Source of the DNA: Candidatus Intricatilinea gracilis
GTDB taxonomy: Bacteria > Pseudomonadota > Gammaproteobacteria > Burkholderiales > Burkholderiaceae_C
Direction: 5' to 3'
NCBI GenBank assembly: GCA_016702605.1
Contig: JADJDQ010000007.1
Coordinates: forward strand, 124,001-188,000
Length of the DNA stretch: 64,000 nucleotides
A program made the translations under genes and the position numbers. Positions 25,442-36,804 of the stretch are shown in pieces. The notes below the pieces were generated by a model. The model had not been told where the DNA came from, ran no database searches, and saw only the letters and a list, made by a program, of their open reading frames with translations. Numbering within the stretch: position 1 is the stretch's first letter; the number at the start of each line of letters is the position of its first letter.

Positions 25442-26971
25442 TCAGGCGGGTGTGGTGCGCAGCACGGTCAACACGCCGGTGTAGCCGTAGAGGTGGTGGC
25501 GCGCGATCTCGCCGCCGGCAAAGAAGCCGATCAGCGGCACGTCGCCCAGGGCGTGTTGAACGATCTTGAGTTCGGCCGACGGTGAACCGAAGTGTGGACC
25601 GCCGCGGCCGGCGCAGCTGACGTAGATCGCTGCGGCGACCTGGTCCTCGGGGCGTTGCGGCGCCGGGGCGAGGTCGCCGGACGTTGCGGCCGGGCTGGCT
25701 GCGGCCGCTGCATCGGCTGGTGTTGCCGCGGGCTTGCCGGCGCTGCTGGCCTGGTTGCGCGTCGCTGCGTCGCCGCCGCTGTCTGCACCGGACGATGTGT
25801 CCGCGGTGGCGGCTGAACCGGCCGACGTGGACGAGATCGGCGAGTCGTGGTCGTCGACGCGTCCGGCGCTGCCCGGGTCACCCAGGTTCCCCAGACCACC
25901 AAGCGCCACACGCCAGTCGGGCAGGCCGGCGGCCGACAGGTCGAGCAGGGTGCCGGTGTCGTCGGCGGCGGGGCTGAGTTCCTCGCGGATCTCGCTGCAG
26001 ATCCGCATCAGGTCGCGCCGCGCGGCTTCGGTGTCGCGCTGGCAGAAGGCAAGCTGCTGGCCGGGTTCGACCAGTTCGGCGATCGCCACGCCGCGGCGTG
26101 TCGGGTCCAGGCCCAACACATGGCGCACCCGCGTGTCGGTGCCGAACTGGCCACGCCGGGCCAGCATGTCGTGGCCGGCGTCTGCAATGCCGGCCAGTGT
26201 GGTGCGCAACTTGCCCATGGCCTGGCGCGGCTGGCCGAGGTCGAGCGCCAGGTCTTCGACCAGGCAGTCGAGGGCGGGGCGGCCATCGAGTTCGAGCACC
26301 AGATTGCGCTCGCTGCGTGTGATGCGACGGGTCGGCCCGACCGGTGCACAACCTTGCGTGACCCGCGACACCAGGCCGACCTCGTGGGTGAACGCCACGC
26401 CGCTGACACCGCCTTGATACACCGCGTCGGCAATGGTGACGGTGCGCCCGCGCGACGACGCCAGGCCGCCGAAGAGGTAACCGCTGTCGGTGCGTCCGGC
26501 CAGTTCGGTGAGCAGGTCGGGCAGGTCGGCGGCGTGGCCGTCGGCATGCACCAGCGCAGCCCAGGCGGCCGATTGCGAGGCCGGCACGAGACCAGGCCAG
26601 CCGCCGGGTTTGGGCAGGGGTTGTTCACCCGAGAAGATGCGGAACTGCTCGTGGGGCAACTTGCCCAGCAGCAGCGCCAGCGCCGGCTGGTCGAAGTATT
26701 CGACGCCGTTCGCCGCGATGCCCACACCCACACTGCCGACCCACGATGCCTGCGGCCAGCGTTGCTGCAACTCGGCCAGCAGGGCCTCGGCCGCGTCGGC
26801 ATAGTGATCGGTGAAATAGACCAGGCCAAGTGTGGGCTCATGCGCCTCAGCGGGATCGGTGGGCGATTGCTCGCGCTGCGCCGCCAAGCCGGCGTCGATC
26901 TGCGCTGCCGACAGGGCCAGCGCCATGCGCCAGTCCGGGTGGGTGGCGTGGCCGAGCAGGAAGGGCGACAT
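25442..26971 (-). CDS. FIST-domain sensor protein
   Basis: FIST domains are small-ligand (amino-acid-type) sensory modules. The 509-residue protein starts MSPFLLGHATHPDWRMAL and has a FIST N-domain (VYFTDHYADAAEALLAEL, SVGVGIAANGVEYFD) and a FIST C-domain with SEIREELSP and a C-terminal GDVPLIGFFAGGEIARHHLYGYTGV. The two parts of the C-domain are separated by a ~90-residue Ala/Ser/Thr/Asp-rich insert (about 375-465), probably an unstructured loop. No kinase or cyclase output domain is present. It lies 17 bp after the PhaM gene. Confidence 0.88.
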   Translation of the reverse strand: MSPFLLGHATHPDWRMALALSAAQIDAGLAAQREQSPTDPAEAHEPTLGLVYFTDHYADAAEALLAELQQRWPQASWVGSVGVGIAANGVEYFDQPALALLLGKLPHEQFRIFSGEQPLPKPGGWPGLVPASQSAAWAALVHADGHAADLPDLLTELAGRTDSGYLFGGLASSRGRTVTIADAVYQGGVSGVAFTHEVGLVSRVTQGCAPVGPTRRITRSERNLVLELDGRPALDCLVEDLALDLGQPRQAMGKLRTTLAGIADAGHDMLARRGQFGTDTRVRHVLGLDPTRRGVAIAELVEPGQQLAFCQRDTEAARRDLMRICSEIREELSPAADDTGTLLDLSAAGLPDWRVALGGLGNLGDPGSAGRVDDHDSPISSTSAGSAATADTSSGADSGGDAATRNQASSAGKPAATPADAAAAASPAATSGDLAPAPQRPEDQVAAAIYVSCAGRGGPHFGSPSAELKIVQHALGDVPLIGFFAGGEIARHHLYGYTGVLTVLRTTPA

Positions 26972-26988
26972 GGCGCGGCGCTCGTTGC

Positions 26989-27975
26989 TCAATCGTCGGA
27001 CTGGCCAGGGCTGCGGCGAGGTGTCGCCTTGCCGGTGCCGGCCGATTTGCCGGCGGCCTTGACGGCAGGTTTGGCGCCCGGCTTGTTGTCCGCCTTGATT
27101 GCAGCCTTTTTGGCCGCCGCCTTGGTGGCCGGCTTGGATGCTGGTTTTGGCGTGGGGGCGGCCTTGGCTCGGGTTCTGCCGGTGCCGCCTGATCCCACCG
27201 CCTTGCTGGTCGTGGCGGCGGGTTTGGCTGGTGCCACAACACTGCCGGCGGCCATCTGCTGCACCTGCTGCACCACCTGGCTGGCCTGAGCCGCCACCTG
27301 GCCGACGGCGTTGCTGACCGCCTGGTTGGCGGCCTCGGCTGCGGCCTGGCCGGCCTGCGCCACTTCGGCGGCCTGCGCGGTGGCCTGGGCCGTGGCAGTC
27401 TGCACCGCATCGGCCATGCTGGCCGCCATGGGTGCGGCCTCGTTGGCAGCCTGCACGGCGTTGGCGGCGAGCTGGGTGAACTGCTGGGTCAGCGAGTTCC
27501 ACCACTGCATGGCGTCGACCATGCCGGCTGCCGCCTGGGCCGTGACCTGGGCCGCCGCTTCGTTGGCTGCCTCGGTGGCCGCAGCGGCTGCCGCGCCGCC
27601 GTCGTCATGCCCATTGCCGGTTGCCGTGCTGGCCGACGAACTGGCGAAGCTGGACGACGCCGGCTCGGGCATGCGCACCTTGAGCGATTCCTGCAAGTCG
27701 GTGAGGCTCAGGTTCATGCCCTTGATGGTCGACAGCGTCATCTTCTGCACTTCGAGCGCCTGGATGGTGGCGCCGAGCATGCGGCTGTTCTGGTCGAGCC
27801 AGAACTGCACGGTGCGCAACTCGTCGATCTTGCGTTCGAGTTCGGCCGGGTCGAGCGACGGCGCGATCCACTGGCCGATGTTGGGCAGGGTCGACCCGGC
27901 GCTTTTCATCAGCCCTTGCAGGAAGTCGAAGCCGGGGACAAATTTGCCGAAGTCGGTGTTGGTGGACGTGCTCAT
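26989..27975 (-). CDS. phaM: PhaM-like PHA granule-associated regulatory protein
   Basis: PhaM proteins bind PHA synthase and DNA and help place polyhydroxyalkanoate granules on the nucleoid. The 328-residue protein begins MSTSTNTDFGKF, then GQWIAPSLDPAELERKIDELRTVQFWLDQNSRMLGATIQALEVQKMTL, the conserved PhaM core (about residues 35-80). A long Ala-rich, coiled or helical middle follows, and the tail is Lys/Ala/Pro-rich (AKKAAIKADNKPGAKPA), resembling histone H1-type DNA-binding tails. It is longer than described PhaM proteins, mainly in the low-complexity middle. No phaC or phaZ is in the window. Confidence 0.82.
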   Translation of the reverse strand: MSTSTNTDFGKFVPGFDFLQGLMKSAGSTLPNIGQWIAPSLDPAELERKIDELRTVQFWLDQNSRMLGATIQALEVQKMTLSTIKGMNLSLTDLQESLKVRMPEPASSSFASSSASTATGNGHDDGGAAAAAATEAANEAAAQVTAQAAAGMVDAMQWWNSLTQQFTQLAANAVQAANEAAPMAASMADAVQTATAQATAQAAEVAQAGQAAAEAANQAVSNAVGQVAAQASQVVQQVQQMAAGSVVAPAKPAATTSKAVGSGGTGRTRAKAAPTPKPASKPATKAAAKKAAIKADNKPGAKPAVKAAGKSAGTGKATPRRSPGQSDD

Positions 27976-28058
27976 CTTGTCTTCCTCGTGGTGGTCTGTG
28001 GTGGCTGCCATCGTCGCCTGTGGCGCGGGCCAGCGTCGTCAAGTCTGTGGTTGATCGA

Positions 28059-29243
28059 TCAGATTGTGCGCTTGCGGGTGCTGCCGCGCCGGGCCTTGGC
28101 GGGTGCCACCGTCGGGCTGGCGGGTGATGCCTCGGCGCTGTTCTCGGCGTCAGGTGCGGCATCAGGTGAGACATCACCTGCAACGGCAAACGCGGCATTG
28201 CCCGGCGCATCGATCTCGGCGTTGACGCCAGTGTCGGCAGATGCTGCACCAGGCACCATGGCGCTCGCCCGAGGCATGGCACGTGGACTGCTGCCACCTG
28301 AAGCGCCTGGCGTTGGTTCAGCTGCTGTCCACCCGGCAAGACCCAGGCTGATGCGGTCGAACAGGCTCAGGCCATCGCGGCCGACGATGTCCAGCTCGAC
28401 GCTGTCGGCCAGCGCCCGCGCGTCGGTGTCGATCAGCGACTCGGCGGCTTGTGGCGGCGCCTCGTCGAGCCAGTCGCAGCCGAACACGGCGCCGGCGCGC
28501 ACGCGGCGATGGCGCGCCGCCCAGGCCAGCAACTGGCCGTGGTGCCAGCGCTGGTGTTTGCCCGGCACGTCGCTGGCCTGGCTCTGGCGTTTCTTGCTGG
28601 CGCGGCTCAGCCATTGCAACTGCAGCGGCAGATCCAGCCGTCCACCCGACCAGGCACCACTGGCTTCGTCGGGTGTCACAAGCACGGGGGCCCAGTGCGG
28701 CGCGAGCTGGGCGTCGACATCGGCGCGCGCCCGGTTGCCTGGGGCGGCGTCGACATCACTCAGACTCCAGCGGCTGTACAGGCCCAGCAGCCGGATGGCT
28801 TCGAGCGCCTGGGCCGGGCTGGCGCCCATGGCCAGCTCGCCGGTGAAGACCGCCACGCCGGCGGCCACGCGCGCCACGCGACGCCCGTCAGGCAGGTCGA
28901 GTTCGCCGCGCGGACGACCCATGTCGTCGCCCGCGCCGGCCTGCAGCATGGGCTGTTTGGCGGTGTCGGCCGGGTCGGCGTCGAGGGTTTGCCAGGCCCA
29001 GCTGGCGGCGCGTGGCAGTGGCGCCAGGCACAAGGCCGGGTCGAAGGCAAAGGCGTGGCGCGATTTGCCGTGATTGAGTGTGAGGTAGAGGTCGTGCAGT
29101 TGCGGCGCGACGAAGTTCCAGTCGTCCAGCAACTGCTGCAGCCGGGTGGCCTGGGTGTTCGCAAACGCGGCGGTGCTCAGGTCGCGAGAGACGACGACCA
29201 GATGGCCGTCGCGGCTGCCGTCCTGATAAGTGGCGAGTTTCAT
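28059..29243 (-). CDS. Degenerate fumarylacetoacetate hydrolase (FAH)-fold protein
   Basis: The N-terminal 75 residues (MKLATYQDGSRDGHLVVVSRD, DDWNFVAPQLHDLYLTLNHG, RHAFAFDPALCLAPLPRA) closely match the FAH-family enzymes of Burkholderiales. The rest keeps the outline but not the metal ligands: where the family has an acidic cluster (FEAEVAV) this protein reads ARVAAGVAVF, and the usual NDVSLRNL becomes YSRWSLSDV. It also lacks the ~30 residues around YQGGSDDF and carries an 80-residue low-complexity tail ending in KARRGSTRKRTI. It therefore probably lacks hydrolase activity; function is unknown. It faces the DUF3108 gene divergently. Confidence 0.65.
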   Translation of the reverse strand: MKLATYQDGSRDGHLVVVSRDLSTAAFANTQATRLQQLLDDWNFVAPQLHDLYLTLNHGKSRHAFAFDPALCLAPLPRAASWAWQTLDADPADTAKQPMLQAGAGDDMGRPRGELDLPDGRRVARVAAGVAVFTGELAMGASPAQALEAIRLLGLYSRWSLSDVDAAPGNRARADVDAQLAPHWAPVLVTPDEASGAWSGGRLDLPLQLQWLSRASKKRQSQASDVPGKHQRWHHGQLLAWAARHRRVRAGAVFGCDWLDEAPPQAAESLIDTDARALADSVELDIVGRDGLSLFDRISLGLAGWTAAEPTPGASGGSSPRAMPRASAMVPGAASADTGVNAEIDAPGNAAFAVAGDVSPDAAPDAENSAEASPASPTVAPAKARRGSTRKRTI

Positions 29244-29281
29244 GGGGGGATCCGGTGGCGCGGCATTGTAGATTTCGCCCC

Positions 29282-30703
29282 ATGGCCGACACCCCCCTCA
29301 CCACCCGCCGCCATGCGGCGCCGTGGCGCGTGTTGTTGCCGTTTACGCTGGCAGTGCTGCTGTTGCATTGGTGGTTGCTGGGCGGGTTGGCGCAGGCCCG
29401 GGTCGACAAGCCGGCGACCGGGCCGGGTGATGATGCGGCGCCGGTGGTGGTGCGGCTTACGCAAGTGGCGGCTGACGCGCTGCCGCGCCCGCGCAGCCTG
29501 GCAGTCACCACCAGGCCTGCGCCTGAGGTGGCGACCCTCCCGGGCAAAGCGGCGATGTCCGCCGCACAACCAGCGCCGACCAGGGTCAGGTCACCGACCC
29601 TGGCCTCGACATCGTCACCAACGCCAACGCCAACGACGGCTACATCCACGTCTACGTCTACGTCTACGTCTACGGCCAAGACGACGCAAACGACGACGGT
29701 GTTGTCGACGGCATCGACGTCATCGACGACGACCATCGCTGTGCTGCCGGCGCTTGCCGCTGGTGATGCCGGCCACATCCGTCCCGGCACACCGGTCGAT
29801 CAGCCCCAGGCGCACGCGGCTACACGCGCCCAGGCGACCGCGACACACGTGCCGCGCCCCGCCGAGGTGAGCGCCGCCCCAGCGCCCACCGGCGAAACAG
29901 GCCCGGACGACCCGGCTGGCGCCGATGGCGCGGCCGACGTCGCCCGGCTGGCGCTCGCGGTACCTCGCCCGACAGGGCGCAGCGGTGGATCGACCGTGTC
30001 GCCAGCCGCACCGGTGCGTGCAGCCGTGTCACCACCACCGCCGCCGACGTCGCCGCCGCCCAGCGCCGAGTTGGTCTACCGCGTGCGCAGCGGCGCCCTG
30101 GCTGGCGAGGGCAAGCTGGTGTGGCGCATGGCGGCGGGCAGCTACACCTTGTCGCTGGACGCACGCCTGCCGGTGATCGGCACGATCTTCAGCGAACGCA
30201 GCGCCGGTGGTTTCGATGCCCACGGGCTGGCGCCGCAGCGTTACACCGAACGGCGCCTGCGCCGCAGCGAACGTGCGCTCACGATGACACGCGACGGCCC
30301 CGGCGCCGGCACGCTGAGTTTTTCGGCCAGCACGGCCCGACTGGTGCTGCCGCCCGGCACACAAGACCGCGTGAGCTGGCTGGTGCAGTTGTCGGCCTTG
30401 TTCGCTGCTGCCGCACCGGGCGGGCCGGCGGCGGGCAGCGCATCGGCCGGGGCCGACGGCGTGATGCGCAGTGGTGCCACCTTGCCCGTGGCCAGTGTGA
30501 ATGGCGACCTGAGCCAGTGGCAGTTCAAGCCCGGCGCGTCCGACGGTGGCCTGCTGCACCTCGAACGCCGGTCGGCCAACCCCTATGACACCGTGGCCGA
30601 GGTCTGGCTCGATCCGGCGCGGCGTTACTGGCCCGTGCGAGTGCGCCTGAGTGAAGCCGGTGGCGACGCGCTCGAACTGGTGCTCAAACATTGGCGTGAA
30701 TGA
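29282..30703 (+). CDS. DUF3108 domain protein, membrane-anchored
   Basis: A 473-residue protein with an N-terminal membrane anchor (VLLPFTLAVLLLHWWLLGG, about 18-36), a ~230-residue Thr/Ser/Pro/Ala-rich linker, and a C-terminal DUF3108 domain from about LVYRVRSGALAGEGKLVWRM to the end, with FDAHGLAPQRYTERR and EVWLDPARRYWPVRVRL. DUF3108 proteins are periplasmic beta-rich proteins of unknown function. The linker contains a run of Ser-Thr dipeptides encoded by short tandem repeats. The start at 29282 is the first ATG before the anchor. Confidence 0.8.
   Translation: MADTPLTTRRHAAPWRVLLPFTLAVLLLHWWLLGGLAQARVDKPATGPGDDAAPVVVRLTQVAADALPRPRSLAVTTRPAPEVATLPGKAAMSAAQPAPTRVRSPTLASTSSPTPTPTTATSTSTSTSTSTAKTTQTTTVLSTASTSSTTTIAVLPALAAGDAGHIRPGTPVDQPQAHAATRAQATATHVPRPAEVSAAPAPTGETGPDDPAGADGAADVARLALAVPRPTGRSGGSTVSPAAPVRAAVSPPPPPTSPPPSAELVYRVRSGALAGEGKLVWRMAAGSYTLSLDARLPVIGTIFSERSAGGFDAHGLAPQRYTERRLRRSERALTMTRDGPGAGTLSFSASTARLVLPPGTQDRVSWLVQLSALFAAAAPGGPAAGSASAGADGVMRSGATLPVASVNGDLSQWQFKPGASDGGLLHLERRSANPYDTVAEVWLDPARRYWPVRVRLSEAGGDALELVLKHWRE
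29651..29674 (+). repeat. (TCTACG)4 tandem repeat inside the DUF3108 linker
   Basis: Four exact copies of a hexamer encode Ser-Thr dipeptides. It is preceded by imperfect copies (ACATCCACG) and by short ACGCCA repeats. Being a multiple of three, copy-number changes would alter linker length without shifting the frame. Confidence 0.8.
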
Positions 30704-30886
30704 GGCGCACCGGCGCATGTTTTCTACTTCGAGAAAAGCACCCGAATCCCGCGCCATGGCGCGGCGGCGCTTCAGTTGCAACCCCGTGGCGCCGATGACA
30801 CACACATCAGCACCCAGATCGACGCTTGCAGCCGGTGGAACAGTCCCCAGCTGATAGCGCAAGGGGTGAGCCCCAAGGAGCACATC

Positions 30887-31165
30887 ATGGAAATGCTTTA
30901 CAACTCGGACAACTACGCGGTGGTTCACTTCGAACTGGCTGGTGAACACGTGCCCGCACGGCCGGCCCTGCAGGGCCTGACGCGCGGCGGCTACGAGATC
31001 GTCGACAAGGCCAGCAAACGCGAGATCTACCTCGACGGCGCCATGGCCGAACACTTCAAGCGTGGTGTCGAAGACCTGATCGAGTCCGAGCCGAGTGAAG
31101 AGGACATCGACAGTTTCCTCTCCGGCTACGCCGTGCTGGCGCAGCAACCGGTGGTGCTGCACTGA
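30887..31165 (+). CDS. DUF3567 family protein
   Basis: A 92-residue protein beginning MEMLYNSDNYAVVHFEL, with the conserved GGYEIVDKASKREIYLDGAMAEHF. DUF3567 proteins are short, acidic and found mainly in Burkholderiales; their function is unknown. The ATG at 30887 has a strong AAGGAG seven bases upstream, which decides it against earlier in-frame codons. A hairpin terminator follows, so it is probably a single-gene transcript. Confidence 0.85.
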   Translation: MEMLYNSDNYAVVHFELAGEHVPARPALQGLTRGGYEIVDKASKREIYLDGAMAEHFKRGVEDLIESEPSEEDIDSFLSGYAVLAQQPVVLH

Positions 31166-31227
31166 CGCTGCCCGCTCGCCGCGACGCATGCCCCGAGCCT
31201 GCGCCGTCCGGCGACCCGACCCGACAC

Positions 31228-31256
31228 AACCGGCCTGTTCAGGCCGGTTTCGTTTT
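31228..31256 (+). terminator. Intrinsic terminator after the DUF3567 gene
   Basis: A perfect 10-bp stem, AACCGGCCTG (31228-31237) with CAGGCCGGTT (31240-31249), is followed by TCGTTTT. It lies between the DUF3567 gene and metH part 1. Confidence 0.8.
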
Positions 31257-31346
31257 GTCTGCGGCCTGTGTTGTTCGGGTCGACTGCTGCGCTGCGGGCT
31301 CGAGCCTGTTTTCTCCTGGCTGCAGCCGGCCTGTGGCGCGGCTTTT

Positions 31347-31352
31347 TACAAT
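31347..31352 (+). promoter_or_regulatory. -10-like element close to the first metH start
   Basis: TACAAT lies seven bases before the ATG of the homocysteine methyltransferase gene. If used, the transcript would begin at or near the ATG (leaderless). No good -35 is seen at the matching distance, so this is weak. Confidence 0.25.
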
Positions 31353-31358
31353 CGGGCC

Positions 31359-32459
31359 ATGACTGCCACCCTCGCACCGGCCAGCACCCTGGCTTCGACG
31401 CCCGCCCAATCCGCGGCCGCGCCCTACACCCGTGGCCAGGCGCTGCCGGCGCTGCTGGCCAGCCGCATCGCCATCCTGGACGGCGCGATGGGCACCATGA
31501 TCCAGCGTTACCCGCTGACCGAGGCCGACTTTCGCGGCACGCACCTGGCCGATCACCCCACCGATCTCAAGGGCAACAACGACCTGCTGGTGCTGACACG
31601 CCCGGACGTGATCGCCGAGATCCACGCCCAGTACCTGGCGGCCGGCTCGGACATCATCGAGACCAACACCTTCGGCGCGACGAGCATCGCCCAGGGTGAC
31701 TATGGCCTGGACCATCTGGCTTACGAGATGAACGTGGCGGCAGCGAAGATCGCTCGCGCAGCCTGCGACGCCGCCTCTACACCCGACAAACCCCGTTTCG
31801 TCGCCGGCGCCCTGGGCCCGACGCCGCGCACCGCCAGCATCAGCCCCGATGTGAACGACCCGGGCGCCCGCAACGTGAGCTTCGACGAGTTGCGCGCGGC
31901 CTACTACGAGCAAGCCCAGGGCCTGCTCGACGGTGGCTGCGACCTGTTTCTGGTCGAGACCATCTTCGACACACTCAATGCCAAGGCTGCGATCTTCGCC
32001 CTCGACGAACTGATGGAAGCCACCGGCGAGCGCCTGCCGGTGATCGTGTCGGGCACCGTCACCGACGCCTCGGGCCGCATCCTCAGCGGCCAGACCGTGG
32101 CGGCCTTCTGGCACAGCGTGCGCCACGCCAAACCCATCGCCATCGGCCTGAACTGCGCCCTGGGTGCCACGCTGATGCGGCCCTACATCGAGGAGTTGTC
32201 GCGCATCGCCGGCGACACCTTCGTGTCCTGCTACCCCAACGCCGGCCTGCCCAACCCGATGAGCGACACCGGCTTCGACGAGACGCCCGACGTCACCGGC
32301 AACCTGATGGAAGAGTTCGCCAAGGCGGGCTTCCTCAATATCGCCGGTGGCTGCTGCGGCACCACGCCGGCACACATCGCTGCCATCGCGCAGCGTGTCG
32401 GGCGCTACCAGCCGCGTTGCCGGCACGGCGTGGGTTTCAGCGAGTTGCTGGCGGCTTGA
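31359..32459 (+). CDS. metH: Methionine synthase, homocysteine-binding part (split MetH, first gene)
   Basis: This 366-residue protein corresponds to the N-terminal homocysteine S-methyltransferase domain of cobalamin-dependent MetH. It has AILDGAMGTMIQRYPL (early), IIETNTFGATSIAQGDYGL, the first zinc ligand in GLNCALGATLMRPYIEEL and the paired ligands in IAGGCCGTTPAHIAAI. The folate, cobalamin and reactivation domains are encoded by the next gene, 226 bp downstream. Splitting of metH at this domain boundary is common in Burkholderiales. The ATG at 31359 begins just before an Ala-rich leader and the domain. Confidence 0.93.
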   Translation: MTATLAPASTLASTPAQSAAAPYTRGQALPALLASRIAILDGAMGTMIQRYPLTEADFRGTHLADHPTDLKGNNDLLVLTRPDVIAEIHAQYLAAGSDIIETNTFGATSIAQGDYGLDHLAYEMNVAAAKIARAACDAASTPDKPRFVAGALGPTPRTASISPDVNDPGARNVSFDELRAAYYEQAQGLLDGGCDLFLVETIFDTLNAKAAIFALDELMEATGERLPVIVSGTVTDASGRILSGQTVAAFWHSVRHAKPIAIGLNCALGATLMRPYIEELSRIAGDTFVSCYPNAGLPNPMSDTGFDETPDVTGNLMEEFAKAGFLNIAGGCCGTTPAHIAAIAQRVGRYQPRCRHGVGFSELLAA

Positions 32460-32529
32460 ACCTCGTCCGATCTGATCGATTGACCCTGTCGCCGTCGCGA
32501 CACGGCTTGACCCGCCGTTAAACTCCGGG

Positions 32530-32630
32530 TCTTCCCGAGGAGCGTTGCGACCGTTGCACTCACGTCTTGAGTGATCCACACGGCCAGGCTCGGGGCGGTG
32601 GCCGTCAGGCCGCCTGTCAACCACGCTCAC
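32530..32630 (+). promoter_or_regulatory. S-adenosylhomocysteine (SAH) riboswitch
   Basis: The sequence fits the SAH riboswitch consensus. The P1 stem pairs CCGAG (32535-32539) with CTCGG (32589-32593); the conserved GAGGAGCGTTGC lies at 32538-32549. CCGT/ACGG (32551-32554/32580-32583) forms P2, topped by CACTCA/TGAGTG (32557-32562/32568-32573). The pseudoknot pairs GAGCGT (32540-32545) exactly with ACGCTC (32623-32628). In known examples SAH binding raises expression of ahcY, metH or metF. Here the element controls the second metH gene, which carries the folate, B12 and reactivation domains. Confidence 0.9.
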
Positions 32631-32685
32631 CCCAGCCCGAGCCGGGCCTTGCGGGTGGGCCGCAAGTCTCTGGCGTCGGGTGTTG

Positions 32686-35532
<2,847 letters not shown>

Positions 35533-35685
35533 GGCACACCTCGGCTGACGCCGGGGGGGGCGATGTCGTGTCGGGTTGTCGCCCTGGGTCGGTGGGTGCG
35601 CTGTGCCAGGACTCGAGGCGAGACAAGCCCTCGCGCCATGTGGTCAGGCCTGACGATGCAGCGCGGGTGGTAAGGTTCTGCCCCC

Positions 35686-36636
35686 ATGACCACTTCGCCT
35701 GCCTTGACTGACTCGCCTATCCGCATCGCCGTCTGCCGAGTCGCCATCGCAGCGCTGCTGCTGGCGGGCTGTGCTTTGGCCCTGTCGGCTCGAGCCGCCT
35801 CGCCGATCAAGTCCGCTGCGGCCGATGCCTTGACGAAACCACCGGTGATGGTCGAGATGCCCAGTGCCTTGCCAGACAAGACGCGGTTGCGTGGCGCCTG
35901 GTTGAGCGCCACAACGGGCACGGCCAGTGCACTGGCCAAGCGGCGACCGGCGGTCGTGCTGCTGCACGGATGCGGCGGTGCCTTCGACAGCCAGGGCAAG
36001 ATCTTCACACGCACCTTGCGCTACGCCGGCTTGCTCAACAACGAAGGTTGGCACGTGCTGGTGCTCGATTCCTACGGGCCACGTGGTGAGCGATCGGTGT
36101 GCAAGCTGCGCCCTGGGCATCGCCGCATCACGCAGTTGCAGCGCCGCCGCGATGTGTTTGGCGCGCTGGTGTGGCTGTCCGGCCGGGCCGATGTCGACCC
36201 TGAACGGCTCGCCTTGCTGGGCTGGTCCAACGGCGGCAGCACGGTGCTGGCCAGCACCAATGGCCAACATGCCGAAGTGACCGAGTCGGCCCGCAAGCCG
36301 CGTGCGGCCGTGGCGTTCTACCCCGGTTGTGAGGCCGAGCTACGGCGCGGTTATGCAGCCAACACGTCCTTGCTGCTGATGCTGGGAGAAGACGACGACT
36401 GGACACCGTCACAGGCTTGTGTCGAGCTGGCGCAGTCCGACACCAGCCACATCAGCTACAAGCTTTATCCCGGCGCACATCACGGCTTCGACAGCCGGGC
36501 GCCGCTGCGCCTGCGTCGCGATGTGCCCAATCGCCTGCGCCCGGGCGAAGGGGTGCATGTGGGTGGTCAGCCCGACGCGCGGCGCGATTCGGTGAAGACG
36601 GTCATCAGCTTTCTGCGCGAACGTCTCGCCTCTTGA
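35686..36636 (+). CDS. Dienelactone hydrolase-like secreted alpha/beta hydrolase
   Basis: The 316-residue protein has a signal sequence with a lipobox-like LLLAGC (about residues 24-29), so it may be a lipoprotein or secreted. The hydrolase core shows PAVVLLHGCGG, the nucleophile elbow GWSNGG, and a late GAHHGFDSR with the catalytic His; MLGEDDDWTPSQAC probably carries the Asp. The overall layout is that of dienelactone hydrolase-type enzymes, but the substrate is unknown. It is a single gene ~150 bp after metH. Confidence 0.8.
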   Translation: MTTSPALTDSPIRIAVCRVAIAALLLAGCALALSARAASPIKSAAADALTKPPVMVEMPSALPDKTRLRGAWLSATTGTASALAKRRPAVVLLHGCGGAFDSQGKIFTRTLRYAGLLNNEGWHVLVLDSYGPRGERSVCKLRPGHRRITQLQRRRDVFGALVWLSGRADVDPERLALLGWSNGGSTVLASTNGQHAEVTESARKPRAAVAFYPGCEAELRRGYAANTSLLLMLGEDDDWTPSQACVELAQSDTSHISYKLYPGAHHGFDSRAPLRLRRDVPNRLRPGEGVHVGGQPDARRDSVKTVISFLRERLAS

Positions 36637-36723
36637 GGGACGCGGCCATCGTCGGTCCAGCCGGGCACCAGCCTCGCACGAGGTGACGCCGGGCAATGCA
36701 GTTCGGCGGTGTGTTAACGCACC

Positions 36724-36751
36724 TTGCCGGCCAGCCACCTCACCCTAGACT
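36724..36751 (+). promoter_or_regulatory. Candidate sigma-70 promoter of the BTAD regulator gene
   Basis: TTGCCG (36724-36729) and TAGACT (36746-36751) are 16 bp apart, about 50 bp before the ATG. An AGGGAGG ribosome binding site follows at 36794-36800. Confidence 0.35.
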
Positions 36752-36804
36752 GCCGCGACCCGGTCTCACACCCGGGTGTTTGTTCGGTAGACCAGGGAGG
36801 CACC

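Noticed and set aside
26972..27505. N-terminal extension of the FIST protein
   Set aside because: It runs through the PhaM gene in another frame and is Gly/Arg/Gln-rich without similarity.
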